A stretch of 64,000 nucleotides of DNA from Schwartzia succinivorans DSM 10502 (GTDB taxonomy: Bacteria; Bacillota; Negativicutes; Selenomonadales; Selenomonadaceae), in assembly GCF_900129225.1 (NCBI RefSeq), contig NZ_FQUG01000004.1, forward strand, positions 94,374-158,373. The letters run 5' to 3'. How positions within the stretch are numbered: the stretch's first letter is position 1; each line of letters begins with the position of its first letter. Shown in pieces: positions 6,535 through 16,055 of the stretch. The position numbers and the translations under genes are program-made. Below the pieces are notes generated by a model. The model was not told the origin of the DNA. It was given only the letters and a program-made list of their open reading frames with translations, and did not search any database.

Positions 6535-6550
6535 GAAATCTCATTTAATA

Positions 6551-7138
6551 TTATTCATTTCCCTCATCAGAGGAAATGCTTTCCTTATCTCCCAAATTCA
6601 TCAGCAAAAGCTGCTCTGCCTGTTCATTATCTATATCCGGTTCAGGAAGAGCAGGAAGCTCATCCAATGATTTTAAACCAAAGGACTGCAGAAAAATATC
6701 CGTTGTGCCGTAAAGAAAAGGTCTGCCGATTACGTTTTTCCTGCCAACCTCTGTAACAAGCTCCCTGGCAATCAGCTGTGCCAGAACACGCTCTGCCTTG
6801 ACGCCTCGGATTTTTTCGATTTCCTGCTTTGTAATAGGCTGCTTGAATGCAATTATTGATAAGGTTTCCATAGCCGCTTTTGAAAGCTTTCTGTCTGATA
6901 CCTCTGCCAGCTTCTCTACATACGCAAAGCACTCGGGCCTGGTAACAAGCTGCCAGCCTCCAGCTGTCTCCTGAAGCATAATTCCACGCGTTTCAAGGTC
7001 ACGCTCCAACGCTTCAAGCAGTTCATGAAGTGCTTCTTCATCCACTTCCAGAATAGAACAAAGCTGTTTTTCTGAAACAGGTTCCCCACCGGCAAATAAT
7101 ACTGCCTCAAGCGGTTTTTTCATTTCATTCAAAAACAT
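6551..7138 (-). CDS. scpB: Segregation and condensation protein B
   Basis: 195 residues from the ATG at 7138, with AGAGG just before it; an ATG at 7123 is also possible. ScpB dimers join ScpA to the Smc condensin complex for chromosome compaction and segregation. The protein has the family's two winged-helix domains: the N-terminal one opens MKKPLEAVLFAGGEPVS, the second has METLSIIAFKQPITKQEIE and ends with the IGRPFLYGTT motif. An acidic tail (about 25 residues) is usual. It overlaps the end of scpA, as expected for a co-translated pair. Confidence 0.93.
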   Translation of the reverse strand: MFLNEMKKPLEAVLFAGGEPVSEKQLCSILEVDEEALHELLEALERDLETRGIMLQETAGGWQLVTRPECFAYVEKLAEVSDRKLSKAAMETLSIIAFKQPITKQEIEKIRGVKAERVLAQLIARELVTEVGRKNVIGRPFLYGTTDIFLQSFGLKSLDELPALPEPDIDNEQAEQLLLMNLGDKESISSDEGNE

Positions 7139-7886
7139 AATCCTCTTCATCACGCTCCATGGATGGCATCCAGTCCTTACGCAGACAAATATTTATGGAT
7201 GAAAAAAGCATATCCTGCCTGACAACGACACGATGGCGGCGAATCAGCTCAAGCAGCGCCAAAAAAGATGCTATAAGCTCGCTGCGCATTCCTGAAACAA
7301 AAATAGCTTCAAAACGAATTTCACCCTCCGGTCTTTCTGCTAAAAGACTCATAATCCTGAGCATTTGATCCTCAATACGGTACTCCTCCTGTGCAACAAT
7401 CACCGGTGGAATTGTCAGTTCCTTGCGAACAGCAACAACTCTTCGAAATGCTTCCCAAAGCTCCGTTACAGAAAGATTCTCCGGCGGGCTGTGGTGAATC
7501 GGTAGTTCCACAGGCTCACGTGAAAAAAATCTGCTCTGCTCCTGTGCTTTATCCTCCAGCACCGCACTGACCTGTTTAAACTGCTGATATTCAAGGATAC
7601 GTTCCAAAAGCTCCTGCCTCGGGTCTTCCTCTTCCTTTTCTTCATCCTGATTGGATTTTGGAAGCATCATCCTGGATTTTATCACAAGAAGTGTAGCTGC
7701 CATAACAAGGAACTCACTGGCTATTTCAATGTCAAATCTTCTCATCTGCGTCAGATAATCCAGATATTGTTCTGTCAATTTAGATATTGGAATATCATAA
7801 ATATCTATTTTATTTTTTTCTATCAAATGCATCAAAAGGTCCATCGGCCCTTCAAATGCTTCTAATCGAACTTCATATTTTTCCAT
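7125..7886 (-). CDS. scpA: Segregation and condensation protein A (kleisin)
   Basis: 253 residues. The N-terminal kleisin motif (FEGPMDLLMHLIEKNKIDI) binds the Smc neck, and the C-terminal winged helix (residues about 195-245) binds the Smc head. The central acidic linker (DEEKEEEDPRQ) is the ScpB-binding region. It lies directly before scpB, as in most Bacillota. Length is normal. Confidence 0.95.
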   Translation of the reverse strand: MEKYEVRLEAFEGPMDLLMHLIEKNKIDIYDIPISKLTEQYLDYLTQMRRFDIEIASEFLVMAATLLVIKSRMMLPKSNQDEEKEEEDPRQELLERILEYQQFKQVSAVLEDKAQEQSRFFSREPVELPIHHSPPENLSVTELWEAFRRVVAVRKELTIPPVIVAQEEYRIEDQMLRIMSLLAERPEGEIRFEAIFVSGMRSELIASFLALLELIRRHRVVVRQDMLFSSINICLRKDWMPSMERDEEDYVFE

Positions 7887-7950
7887 AAAGTATAAGCCTT
7901 AATAACAGGATAAGGTTTCCATCGGATATTTCAGTCAGGAAAACAACCCA

Positions 7951-8592
7951 TCATATCATAATTCCGACAACACCATAAAGAATCGTCGCATAAGCATTAA
8001 CAATAAAGCTTGCAATTGGCACAAGAATATATCCAAGAATCGGAGTTGCTATCATGACAACAAAAATCAAAAAGCTGTATCGCTCCAATTCCAGAAATCT
8101 GTACTGCAAATCATGCGGCAAAAGCTGCATAAGAACCTTTGATCCGTCCAATGGAGGAATCGGAATCAGATTGAAAACGCCAAAATTGATGTTATACAGA
8201 ACAATCAGCCATAAAACATTATGAAGTCCAACTGACATTCTCTCGTTAAAGAGCACAGTGTACAAAACCATGAACAGCATGGCCAGAAACGCAATCAGAA
8301 AGTTCATCGCCGGCCCTGCCAGCGCCACGAGGATTTCTCCCTTTTTGGGGTCCCTGAAATTTGACGGATTAATCACAACAGGCTTCGCCCATCCAAATCT
8401 TGCTATAAGCAGCATAATCAATCCAATCGGGTCAATATGCGCAAGCGGATTCAACGTCAGCCGTCCCATCATGCGCGGCGTAAAATCACCCATAGCGACC
8501 GCAACACGTGCATGTGCGTATTCATGAAGCGACAAAGCTAGGATTAACCCCGGAATACTTGCTACCATTGACATTAAATCAAAACCAAACAT
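7951..8592 (-). CDS. Site-2 protease family membrane metalloprotease (M50)
   Basis: 213 residues with about five hydrophobic segments. The zinc site HEYAH (about residues 23-27) sits at the edge of the first membrane helix, and the second metal motif is NLIPIPPLDGSKV (near residue 140). This is the short, PDZ-free branch of intramembrane proteases (YwhC/Rip-like) commonly next to scpAB or nudix genes in Bacillota. The substrate is unknown. It has its own spacing from scpA (about 65 bases) but no visible terminator between them. Confidence 0.88.
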   Translation of the reverse strand: MFGFDLMSMVASIPGLILALSLHEYAHARVAVAMGDFTPRMMGRLTLNPLAHIDPIGLIMLLIARFGWAKPVVINPSNFRDPKKGEILVALAGPAMNFLIAFLAMLFMVLYTVLFNERMSVGLHNVLWLIVLYNINFGVFNLIPIPPLDGSKVLMQLLPHDLQYRFLELERYSFLIFVVMIATPILGYILVPIASFIVNAYATILYGVVGIMI

Positions 8593-8619
8593 AAATTTCC
8601 TCCAAACAACAAATAACTG

Positions 8620-9186
8620 TCAGCGACGTGCGAATTCCCAAAGAATAGCCGCAATGGTCTTCGCATCTATAATTTCGCCGTTTTGTACCATTTCATACGC
8701 CTTTTCAAGCGGAACCTCAGCCACATGGATAAATTCATCATCATCAGTATGCTGCTTGCCCGGAACGAGTCCCTTGGCTGTATAGATATGAATAAACTCA
8801 TTTGAAAAGCCCACTGTTGTAGCCAGCGTTAAAATCTTTTCCACATCCGACGCATGATAACCCGTCTCTTCCGCAAGCTCGCGTTTTGCACAATCCAATG
8901 GATTTTCATCCGGCGAATCAAGCTTTCCTGCCGGTATCTCAAGTGTAACCCGCTGAACCGGATATCTGTACTGCCGCACCAAAATAACACGGCCATCCGG
9001 AAGTATGGGAAGAACTGCCGCAGCACCCGGATGTTTAACCCATTCACGTGTTGTTACGTTTCCATTCGGGAGACGTACTGAGTCACAACGTACATGTAAA
9101 AGATGTCCGTCAAAAACATTTTTGCTGTCAATTTTCTTTTCAATCAGGTCATTGTCATTATTGTTCATTTTATCTGTCATCACCAT
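8620..9186 (-). CDS. Nudix hydrolase, ADP-ribose pyrophosphatase type
   Basis: 188 residues. The Nudix box reads AGKLDSPDE...CAKRELAEETGY (about 98-122), with one extra residue in the first loop compared with the strict consensus, as in several ADP-ribose pyrophosphatases. The upstream EIPAGK and the conserved RQYRYPV strand fit the NudF branch. It would hydrolyse ADP-ribose to AMP and ribose-5-phosphate in the cytosol. Its ATG overlaps the recN stop codon (TAATG), so the two are translationally coupled. Confidence 0.88.
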   Translation of the reverse strand: MVMTDKMNNNDNDLIEKKIDSKNVFDGHLLHVRCDSVRLPNGNVTTREWVKHPGAAAVLPILPDGRVILVRQYRYPVQRVTLEIPAGKLDSPDENPLDCAKRELAEETGYHASDVEKILTLATTVGFSNEFIHIYTAKGLVPGKQHTDDDEFIHVAEVPLEKAYEMVQNGEIIDAKTIAAILWEFARR

Positions 9187-10889
9187 TATTTCCTTTTGCG
9201 AAAGGATTCCTTGCGGGCATAAGCATGCTCAATCATCTCTTCTGCGCTTGTGAGTGCAGCTTTGGATATATCCTTTCCTGATGCCATACGCGCAACCTCA
9301 CGGATACGTTCATCTCTTGAAAGTTTTTTTACAGACGTTACTGTTTTTCCTTCATTTACTTCTTTGTACAGATGATAGTGCGCATCTGCCATACACGCAA
9401 TCTGTGGAAGATGTGTAATACAAAGCACCTGCTTAAAGAAACCAACCCATGCGATACGTTCCGCCACCATCTGGGCAGTTTCACCGCCGATACCGGTATC
9501 AATTTCATCAAAAACCATGCTTCCAACCGAATCATCATTCTGGGCTGAAACAGTTTTAATTGCCAGCGCTATACGGGAAAGCTCTCCGCCTGAAGCCGTT
9601 TTTGCCAATGATTTTTCTTTTTCTCCTTCATTGGCAGAAAACTGAATCGACACCTCATCCAACCCGTTCAATGTCGGTTCTGATTCGGAAATCATGATTC
9701 TGAATTGAGAGCTTTGCATACCAAGAGCTTTAAGCTGGCGCTGTATTGATGATGAAAGCTTCTCCGCAGCGGTTTTTCTTTGCTCAGTAAGTTTATTTCC
9801 TTCATCCATGAGGCTGTCATGCAAAACCTGTAGCTTTTGCTCATCTGCCTCGAGATTAGCATCAAAGTTTTCCATATCCTCAAGCTCTTGCCGGATTTTT
9901 TTCTGATACTGTAATACTTCTTCGACAGTGCTTCCATACTTTTTTCGAAGCTTGTCGATTTGATCCATACGATTTTGAATATCATCCAACCGTTTAGGGT
10001 CAAAATCCAGAGCATCCTTATAATTACGAACCGAATAGAATATATCCTGCAGCTGATAAGACGCATCCTCCAGGGGCTGCACCAGCTCGGACAATTGTTC
10101 CTCGAACCGCCCTGCCTGCTCCAGACACTGACGCACACGTGCAACAGCTGAAAGAATACCCTCACTCTCCTCAGTTCCATCAAATAAGCAGTATGCCTTT
10201 TCAACATTTTCGGTGATTCTTTCAGAATTCGATAATCTTTTTATATCAGCCTCTAACTCTACTTCCTCGCCTGCAGTCAGCTGAGCCTGCTCGATTTCCT
10301 GATCCTGCCAACGCAGCATATCAAGGCGTTCATTCAGATTAGCTGCTTTTTCCTTTTTTTCTTCAATCTCTGTTAAAAGCTCTTTCCATTTGCTGAATAC
10401 CATTTCATAGCTTTTAAGCTGGTTATAAACCTTAGTATTGCTATGATCTACGATATATCTTTGATTATCCTGCTTAAGAATAGAAAGATTTTCATGCTGC
10501 CCGTGAATATCTACAAGAGCCTCTCCCAGACTTTTCAAAAAAGCAATTGTTACATGGCATCCATTTACCAATATACTGTTTTTCCCCTTGGTCGTATATT
10601 GTCTTGTAATTATCAGAGTGTCTTCATCTGCATCAATTGCCTGTTCTGATAAAATTTCCTTTACATCCTTCTGTCCACTTATATCAAAAACAGCTTCAAC
10701 CCGAAGCCATTCACATCCTGTGCGGATAAAGTCTCCGGTAAGCCGTCTGCCTAATACCGCTCCAAGCGCGTCAATCAGGATTGATTTACCGGCGCCTGTT
10801 TCACCTGTAAGAATATTAAGCCCTGCAGAAAATTCTATTTCTACATGCTCAAGCAAAGCGAAGTTCCATACAGTTAAAGTCTTGAGCAT
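9186..10889 (-). CDS. recN: DNA repair protein RecN
   Basis: 567 residues, the family's normal size. It is an SMC-like ATPase that acts in double-strand-break repair. Walker A is GETGAGKS (29-36), and the C-terminal signature and Walker B region carry TASGGELSR and VFDEIDTGIGGETA. The middle 250 residues are Glu/Gln-rich coiled coil. RBS GGGG precedes the ATG. It follows argR, a gene order conserved in many Bacillota. Confidence 0.95.
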   Translation of the reverse strand: MLKTLTVWNFALLEHVEIEFSAGLNILTGETGAGKSILIDALGAVLGRRLTGDFIRTGCEWLRVEAVFDISGQKDVKEILSEQAIDADEDTLIITRQYTTKGKNSILVNGCHVTIAFLKSLGEALVDIHGQHENLSILKQDNQRYIVDHSNTKVYNQLKSYEMVFSKWKELLTEIEEKKEKAANLNERLDMLRWQDQEIEQAQLTAGEEVELEADIKRLSNSERITENVEKAYCLFDGTEESEGILSAVARVRQCLEQAGRFEEQLSELVQPLEDASYQLQDIFYSVRNYKDALDFDPKRLDDIQNRMDQIDKLRKKYGSTVEEVLQYQKKIRQELEDMENFDANLEADEQKLQVLHDSLMDEGNKLTEQRKTAAEKLSSSIQRQLKALGMQSSQFRIMISESEPTLNGLDEVSIQFSANEGEKEKSLAKTASGGELSRIALAIKTVSAQNDDSVGSMVFDEIDTGIGGETAQMVAERIAWVGFFKQVLCITHLPQIACMADAHYHLYKEVNEGKTVTSVKKLSRDERIREVARMASGKDISKAALTSAEEMIEHAYARKESFRKRK

Positions 10890-10901
10890 ATGCTCATCCC
10901 C

Positions 10902-11354
10902 TCACTTAAACATGGTTTTCATTTTATCAGCAATAGCAGGCGCTGCTTCCTTGGGCTTCACCACAACCAGAATATTATCGTCACCGGCTAAGGTTCCAAT
11001 AATTTCAGGCCACGACGCGCCATCAATGGTGGAAGCCACCGCATTTGCTGTTCCCGGCAGTGTCTTCAGCACAATAATATTTTCGCTGTAATCAACACTG
11101 GTAACCGAGTCATGAAACATGCGCTCCATACGGTCTTTGGAGAAAAACGGCTTGTTATCCTTCGGGAACGCGTATCTATACCTTCCGTCTCCGGTTGGAA
11201 TTTTAATGAGCATCAGCTCTTTAATATCCCTTGATACGGTAGCCTGGGTAACCGCTATATGATGCGCACGCAGTGAAGCCGCAAGCTCCTCCTGCGTTTC
11301 GATAATTTCAGTCTCAATAATTTCCTTAATCCTTGCCTGACGTGCCGACTTCAA
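10902..11354 (-). CDS. argR: Arginine repressor
   Basis: 150 residues from the TTG at 11354, which has AGAGG 8 bases upstream; a GTG at 11363 overlaps that site. The N-terminal winged helix (IKEIIETEIIETQEELAASL, then QATVSRDIKEL) binds ARG boxes. The C-terminal domain (GTLAGDDNILVVV, about 115-135) forms the hexamer and binds arginine. No arginine genes lie nearby; the position upstream of recN is the conserved one. Confidence 0.93.
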   Translation of the reverse strand: MKSARQARIKEIIETEIIETQEELAASLRAHHIAVTQATVSRDIKELMLIKIPTGDGRYRYAFPKDNKPFFSKDRMERMFHDSVTSVDYSENIIVLKTLPGTANAVASTIDGASWPEIIGTLAGDDNILVVVKPKEAAPAIADKMKTMFK

Positions 11355-11370
11355 CCATCTCACCTCTTAA

Positions 11371-12225
11371 CTACGCATTATACAAAAGCTTCGTACGTAT
11401 TGTCTGATAATAGTTTTTGTCATCAAACTTGACAATTTTGGCAGGAAGCGGTGCCTTACGGACTATAACCGTATCTCCCGGTTTAATTTTAAAGGTTTCC
11501 TGACCGTCAAATGTCACAATTATATCCTGATGAAACGCGGCTACATTTATTTTTACCTCATCATTTTCATCAATGACCATCGGACGCGCATTAAAAGTAT
11601 GCGGGCATATAGGTGTCAGAAGCAATACCTTTATTTTAGGATTTATCAAAGGGCCGCCTGCAGAAAGTGAATACGCGGTAGAACCTGTGGCAGTGGAAAC
11701 AATGAGTCCATCAGCCTTATAATCCATAACCCTGCAGCCGTCAACCATCAAACCAAGATGAAGCATTCTTGCCGCGCCGCTTTTTGTAACAACAACATCA
11801 TTTATCGCATGTCCCAAAAAACGCTCATCATCTTCTCCGCTCTTTACAAAACCCGACACAAGCATACGTTCCTCAATATAATACTGCCCCTGCATAATTT
11901 TTTCTAATTTGCTTTCAATTTCAGGAAGTTCAATATCAGCCAAAAAGCCGAACGTACCGATATTTATTCCGCAAACAGGGATATCACGTTCGTAAAGACG
12001 TCTGCAGATACCAAGCAGCGTACCGTCTCCACCAATCGACAGTGCCATATCTATAGGGTGATTTTCAATGTCTTCAACCCCGTATTTTCCATAATCAAAA
12101 AAATTTGCTCCATCCATAGGCATTAGAATTTTAACATCCTTGTCATGATAAAAATCGACAATACGCTTTAACACCATGGGAGCATTCTCTTTGTCAATGT
12201 TTGGAAAAACTGCTACATTCAACAT
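11371..12225 (-). CDS. nadK: NAD kinase
   Basis: 284 residues. It phosphorylates NAD to NADP. The GGDGT phosphate-binding motif is at 65-69, followed by GINIGTFGFLA and the INDVVVTK strand. The NAD-binding region ATGSTAYSLSAGGP is intact. It sits between tlyA and argR with short gaps; RBS GGAGAG lies before the ATG. Confidence 0.95.
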   Translation of the reverse strand: MLNVAVFPNIDKENAPMVLKRIVDFYHDKDVKILMPMDGANFFDYGKYGVEDIENHPIDMALSIGGDGTLLGICRRLYERDIPVCGINIGTFGFLADIELPEIESKLEKIMQGQYYIEERMLVSGFVKSGEDDERFLGHAINDVVVTKSGAARMLHLGLMVDGCRVMDYKADGLIVSTATGSTAYSLSAGGPLINPKIKVLLLTPICPHTFNARPMVIDENDEVKINVAAFHQDIIVTFDGQETFKIKPGDTVIVRKAPLPAKIVKFDDKNYYQTIRTKLLYNA

Positions 12226-12237
12226 TTTACTCTCTCC

Positions 12238-13041
12238 TCAATGATCAAGTGTCTTATGTGCCTCACTGACGACATCCTTGATTTGAATATCTCCTTCTTC
12301 TGACTCCGAATTATTCGAAGCCCACATCAGATATTCAATATTTCCTTCCGGACCTTTTACCGGAGAATAAGTCAATCCGCAAATAACAAATCCTATTTCC
12401 TTTGCGAAAGAGATAACCTCTTCAATTACTTTTTCATGTATTTTCGGGTCTTTTACTACACCCTTTTTCCCAACATTTTCACGTCCGGCTTCAAACTGCG
12501 GCTTAATAAGCGCCACAAGCTCTCCCGCAGGCTTAAGCAATTCTTTTACAGGACCGAGTACCTTTGTAAGTGAGATAAACGCCACATCAATTGAAGCGAA
12601 ATCAATCAGCTCACCAACATCCTCTTTAGTAACATAACGGACATTGGTACGTTCCATGTTTATAACCCGGGCATCCTGTCTGAGCTTCCACGCAAGCTGT
12701 CCATATCCGACATCTATGGCATATACCTTCGAAGCGCCATTTTGTAAAGAACAGTCTGTAAATCCTCCGGTAGATGCTCCAATATCCGCCATAACCTTAC
12801 CTTCGAGGATAATCGGAAATGTTTTCAGCGCCTTTTCCAGCTTAAGCCCACCGCGGCTGACATACGGAAGAGTATTCCCCAAAATACGTATTTCCGCATC
12901 AGGCTTTATCATAGTTCCGGCCTTATCAACCTTCTGCCCGTTTACAAGAACCAGGCCTTCCATTATCGTTATCTTTGCGCGTTCCCGGCTTTCTGCAAGA
13001 TTTCTTTCTACCAATAAAACATCCAAACGTTCTTTTGCCAT
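12238..13041 (-). CDS. tlyA: TlyA family rRNA (cytidine-2'-O)-methyltransferase
   Basis: 267 residues from the ATG at 13041. The N-terminal S4 RNA-binding domain (RLDVLLVERNLAESRERAK) is joined to an FtsJ-like methyltransferase domain with the SAM motif DIGASTGGFTDCSLQ (near 87-101) and DVAFISLTKV. TlyA enzymes methylate rRNA and, in mycobacteria, set capreomycin sensitivity. The gene starts just past the dxs stop. Confidence 0.9.
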   Translation of the reverse strand: MAKERLDVLLVERNLAESRERAKITIMEGLVLVNGQKVDKAGTMIKPDAEIRILGNTLPYVSRGGLKLEKALKTFPIILEGKVMADIGASTGGFTDCSLQNGASKVYAIDVGYGQLAWKLRQDARVINMERTNVRYVTKEDVGELIDFASIDVAFISLTKVLGPVKELLKPAGELVALIKPQFEAGRENVGKKGVVKDPKIHEKVIEEVISFAKEIGFVICGLTYSPVKGPEGNIEYLMWASNNSESEEGDIQIKDVVSEAHKTLDH

Positions 13042-13043
13042 AA

Positions 13044-14915
13044 TCAATCCCTATTCAACATATCATTTATCTTTTCAGACATCTGCTCAGGAGTCAGTCC
13101 GCACTGCTCCCTAAGCTCACTCTGTGTTCCCTGCTCAATAAATTCATCCGGTATTCCAAAACGTAAAACCGGAATGCTTCGGCCTTCGTCAGCCAATAAC
13201 TCAACTACAGCAGAACCAAATCCACCGTTCAGGACATTCTCCTCCATAGTCACAACTGCTTCCATCTTGTCAGCCACCTGCAAAATACACTCTTTATCCA
13301 AAGGCTTTATAAAGCGCATGTTAACTACAGTGCAATTTATTCCGCGCTTCAAAAGAAGCTCTGCGGTCTTGCAGGCAGCAGACACCATTGTTCCCACAGC
13401 CAGAATCGCAATACTTCCCCCGTCCCGAATAACTTCCGCTTTTCCAATCTCCAGCTCATTGAAATCACTGTCCAAAGGAACTCCGATTCCTTCACCGCGC
13501 GGATAACGAACAGCAGCCGGTCCTTCATAATTCACGGCTGTGTAAAGCATGTGGCGAAGTTCGTTTTCATCCTTTGGTGCCATTACTACCATTCCCGGCA
13601 TAGTACGAAGATATGACAAATCAAACGCGCCATGATGCGTAGCTCCGTCTGCACCAACAAGTCCTGCTCTGTCCAGGCACAACGTAACGGGAAGGTTCTG
13701 CAGACATACGTCATGCATCAGCTGATCATACGAACGCTGCGCAAAGGAAGAATAAATCGCCACGACAGGGTGTATTCCTGCAGTTGCCATACCTGCAGCC
13801 AGTGTGACCGCATGTTCCTCAGCAATACCTACATCAAAATAACGTTCAGGATAAAGCTCAGAGAAGCGCTTCAACCCTGTTCCTTCCGGCATAGCTGCCG
13901 TAATAGCTGCTATACGGGTATTTTTCTCAGCCAAGGTAACTATTGCATCACTGAATACCGATGTATATGTTGGCGGCTTTCCGCTCGCCTTAATCACCTT
14001 GCCGCTTGGAATATCAAACTTTCCTACGCCGTGAAATTTATCAGGCTGAAGCTCTGCAGGGAGATAGCCCTTTCCCTTTTTTGTATGAACATGCACTAAA
14101 ACAGGTCCGTCAACAAGACGTACCCTTTCAAAGACATCCTTCATAGCAGCAATATTATGTCCATCAATAGGGCCTACGTAGACAAAACCCATTTCCTCAA
14201 AAATTTCGCCGGGAACTAAAACTGCTCTCATTCCATCTTTAAGATACTCTGCAGTTTTTACTACCGTATCACCTATATGCGGAATGCTCCTCAAAAAACC
14301 TTTTAAATCTTCCTTCACCTGTCTGTACTGCGGAGCAACACGAATTTTTGACAAATACTCTGACATAGCACCGACATTACAGTCAATACTCATGCCATTA
14401 TCATTGAGTACAACAATTAAATTCTTCTTCAAATCACCGGCATGATTTAATGCCTCAAAGGCTTCCCCGCCGGTCATTGCTCCGTCACCGATTACAGCAA
14501 TAACATGCTCACCGCGGCCCAGAATATCGCGTGCAGCTGCCATTCCCAGCGCTCCCGAAATGGACGTGCTTGCATGTCCTACACCAAAAGCATCATAAGC
14601 GGATTCTTTGCGGCATGGGAAACCTGTAATGCCGCCCTTTTGCCGAAGCTTTTTAAACTGTTCCCTGCGTCCTGTAAGAATTTTATGGGCATAAGCCTGA
14701 TGCCCTACATCCCAAACCACCTTATCAACAGGAAGGTGAAACGTACTGTATAAAGCAAGTGTCAATTCAACTGCACCAAGACTGGGTGCAAGATGTCCGC
14801 CTGTTTGTGATACCGTCTTTATAATATATTCTCTTAATTCGCCCGCAAGCTGTTCTAACTGGTCTATATTTAAAGTATGTAACTGTTCCGGTTTATCTAT
14901 ATATTCGAGCAGCAT
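13044..14915 (-). CDS. dxs: 1-deoxy-D-xylulose-5-phosphate synthase
   Basis: 623 residues. It makes DXP from pyruvate and glyceraldehyde 3-phosphate using thiamine diphosphate, the first step of the MEP isoprenoid pathway. The ThDP motif GDGAMTGGEAFEALN is present, followed by the transketolase-like pyrimidine domain with DRAGLVGADGATHHG and the C-terminal domain. It lies directly after ispA; the later MEP genes dxr and ispG are elsewhere in this window. Confidence 0.96.
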   Translation of the reverse strand: MLLEYIDKPEQLHTLNIDQLEQLAGELREYIIKTVSQTGGHLAPSLGAVELTLALYSTFHLPVDKVVWDVGHQAYAHKILTGRREQFKKLRQKGGITGFPCRKESAYDAFGVGHASTSISGALGMAAARDILGRGEHVIAVIGDGAMTGGEAFEALNHAGDLKKNLIVVLNDNGMSIDCNVGAMSEYLSKIRVAPQYRQVKEDLKGFLRSIPHIGDTVVKTAEYLKDGMRAVLVPGEIFEEMGFVYVGPIDGHNIAAMKDVFERVRLVDGPVLVHVHTKKGKGYLPAELQPDKFHGVGKFDIPSGKVIKASGKPPTYTSVFSDAIVTLAEKNTRIAAITAAMPEGTGLKRFSELYPERYFDVGIAEEHAVTLAAGMATAGIHPVVAIYSSFAQRSYDQLMHDVCLQNLPVTLCLDRAGLVGADGATHHGAFDLSYLRTMPGMVVMAPKDENELRHMLYTAVNYEGPAAVRYPRGEGIGVPLDSDFNELEIGKAEVIRDGGSIAILAVGTMVSAACKTAELLLKRGINCTVVNMRFIKPLDKECILQVADKMEAVVTMEENVLNGGFGSAVVELLADEGRSIPVLRFGIPDEFIEQGTQSELREQCGLTPEQMSEKINDMLNRD

Positions 14916-14934
14916 AACATAATCTTCCGTTCCG

Positions 14935-15810
14935 TTATTTTTTTCTTGAAATCAAAAACTCAACCAATTCCTTGAGAAACCACGCTTTATCTCCGAAAGG
15001 TTCAAGTGCAAGCACGGCCTCATCCACAGCATCCTTAGCAAGCTGTCTTGCATTTTCCAACGAAGTAAGCGTGACATACGTCGACTTATGATTTCTTTCA
15101 TCACTTCCGACCGGCTTTCCTATTTCGTTTTCATCACCGATAACATCCAAAATATCATCAGTAATCTGAAAAGCAAGTCCAAATGCCTCTGCGTAGCGTG
15201 TCAGAGCATTTAATTCTGTTTCACCTGCACCTGCCAGTATAGCACCTGAACGAATCGCCGCACGGAACAATGCACCGGTTTTACCCATATGCATTTTGCG
15301 AAGCTCATCCATCGTAATGCTCTTGCCCTCTGACTCCATGTCAATTGCCTGACCGCCGACCATACCATCAGGGCCCGCTGCCTGACTAATTTCACGTATT
15401 ACACGGCAAAGTGTTTCAGAGTCAGCCTTCTGCCGGAGGATTACCTCAAACGCCAGTGTCAGCAGCGCATCACCTGCCAGAGTCGCAATACCTGCACCAT
15501 ACACCTTGTGATTTGTAAGCTTTCCTCTGCGATAATCATCATTATCCATAGCAGGAAGGTCATCATGGATTAAAGAATATGTGTGTATCATTTCGAGTGC
15601 ACATGCAGCATGAATATAGTCCTCACCACGGCCGCCCACAGCCTCTGCAGCTTCCATGAGAAGAACAGGCCGAAGCCTCTTGCCTCCTGCCATAAGACTG
15701 TATCGCATGGACTCTGCGAGCGTCTTATCCAACGCATTTTCAAGATTCAATTCCCTTTCGAGTTCAGATTCCAAAAGTGCACGCTTTGCAGCCCACTCTT
15801 CTTTCAACAT
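14935..15810 (-). CDS. ispA: Polyprenyl (farnesyl/geranyl) diphosphate synthase
   Basis: 291 residues. Both aspartate-rich motifs are intact: DDLPAMD (83-89) and DDILD (about 218-222), with GGKRLRP for IPP binding. The residues before the first motif (HTYSLIH) fit a short-chain, farnesyl-type enzyme. It would supply the precursor for UppS. It follows xseB, the usual Bacillota order (xseA-xseB-ispA-dxs). Confidence 0.93.
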   Translation of the reverse strand: MLKEEWAAKRALLESELERELNLENALDKTLAESMRYSLMAGGKRLRPVLLMEAAEAVGGRGEDYIHAACALEMIHTYSLIHDDLPAMDNDDYRRGKLTNHKVYGAGIATLAGDALLTLAFEVILRQKADSETLCRVIREISQAAGPDGMVGGQAIDMESEGKSITMDELRKMHMGKTGALFRAAIRSGAILAGAGETELNALTRYAEAFGLAFQITDDILDVIGDENEIGKPVGSDERNHKSTYVTLTSLENARQLAKDAVDEAVLALEPFGDKAWFLKELVEFLISRKK

Positions 15811-15815
15811 CAGAT

Positions 15816-16055
15816 TTAATCCCCTTCTATTTTGAGTTCAAGTTCCTGTACTGTATTTTTTTCTTTCTTCACCATAAGATCCATTGCCTTCTCGGCACGT
15901 TCCAGTGATTTCATACATTTCTGAGAGAGAATAACACCTCTGCTGTACTTCTCCATTAATTCTGCAAGCTCAGGCTCCTGATTTTCCATTTCCTGCACAA
16001 TACTTTCAAGTTCTTCCAAAGCCTCCTCAAATGAAGGTTCTTTTGCTTTAGCCAT
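15816..16055 (-). CDS. xseB: Exodeoxyribonuclease VII small subunit
   Basis: 79 residues. SFEEALEELESIVQEMENQ is the family signature. The rest is a helical hairpin that wraps the XseA coiled coil. The start (RBS GGAGGG) overlaps the xseA stop, giving coupled synthesis of the subunits. Confidence 0.95.
   Translation of the reverse strand: MAKAKEPSFEEALEELESIVQEMENQEPELAELMEKYSRGVILSQKCMKSLERAEKAMDLMVKKEKNTVQELELKIEGD

Noticed and set aside
6248..6544. Minus-strand open frame of 98 codons between the rep promoter and scpB
   Set aside because: It crosses a strong terminator and the element boundary and has no ribosome site; its residues show no domain pattern.
9800..10400. Possible frameshift in the recN coiled coil
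   Set aside because: The frame is continuous through the whole gene at the expected length; the alternative frames there are shadows.
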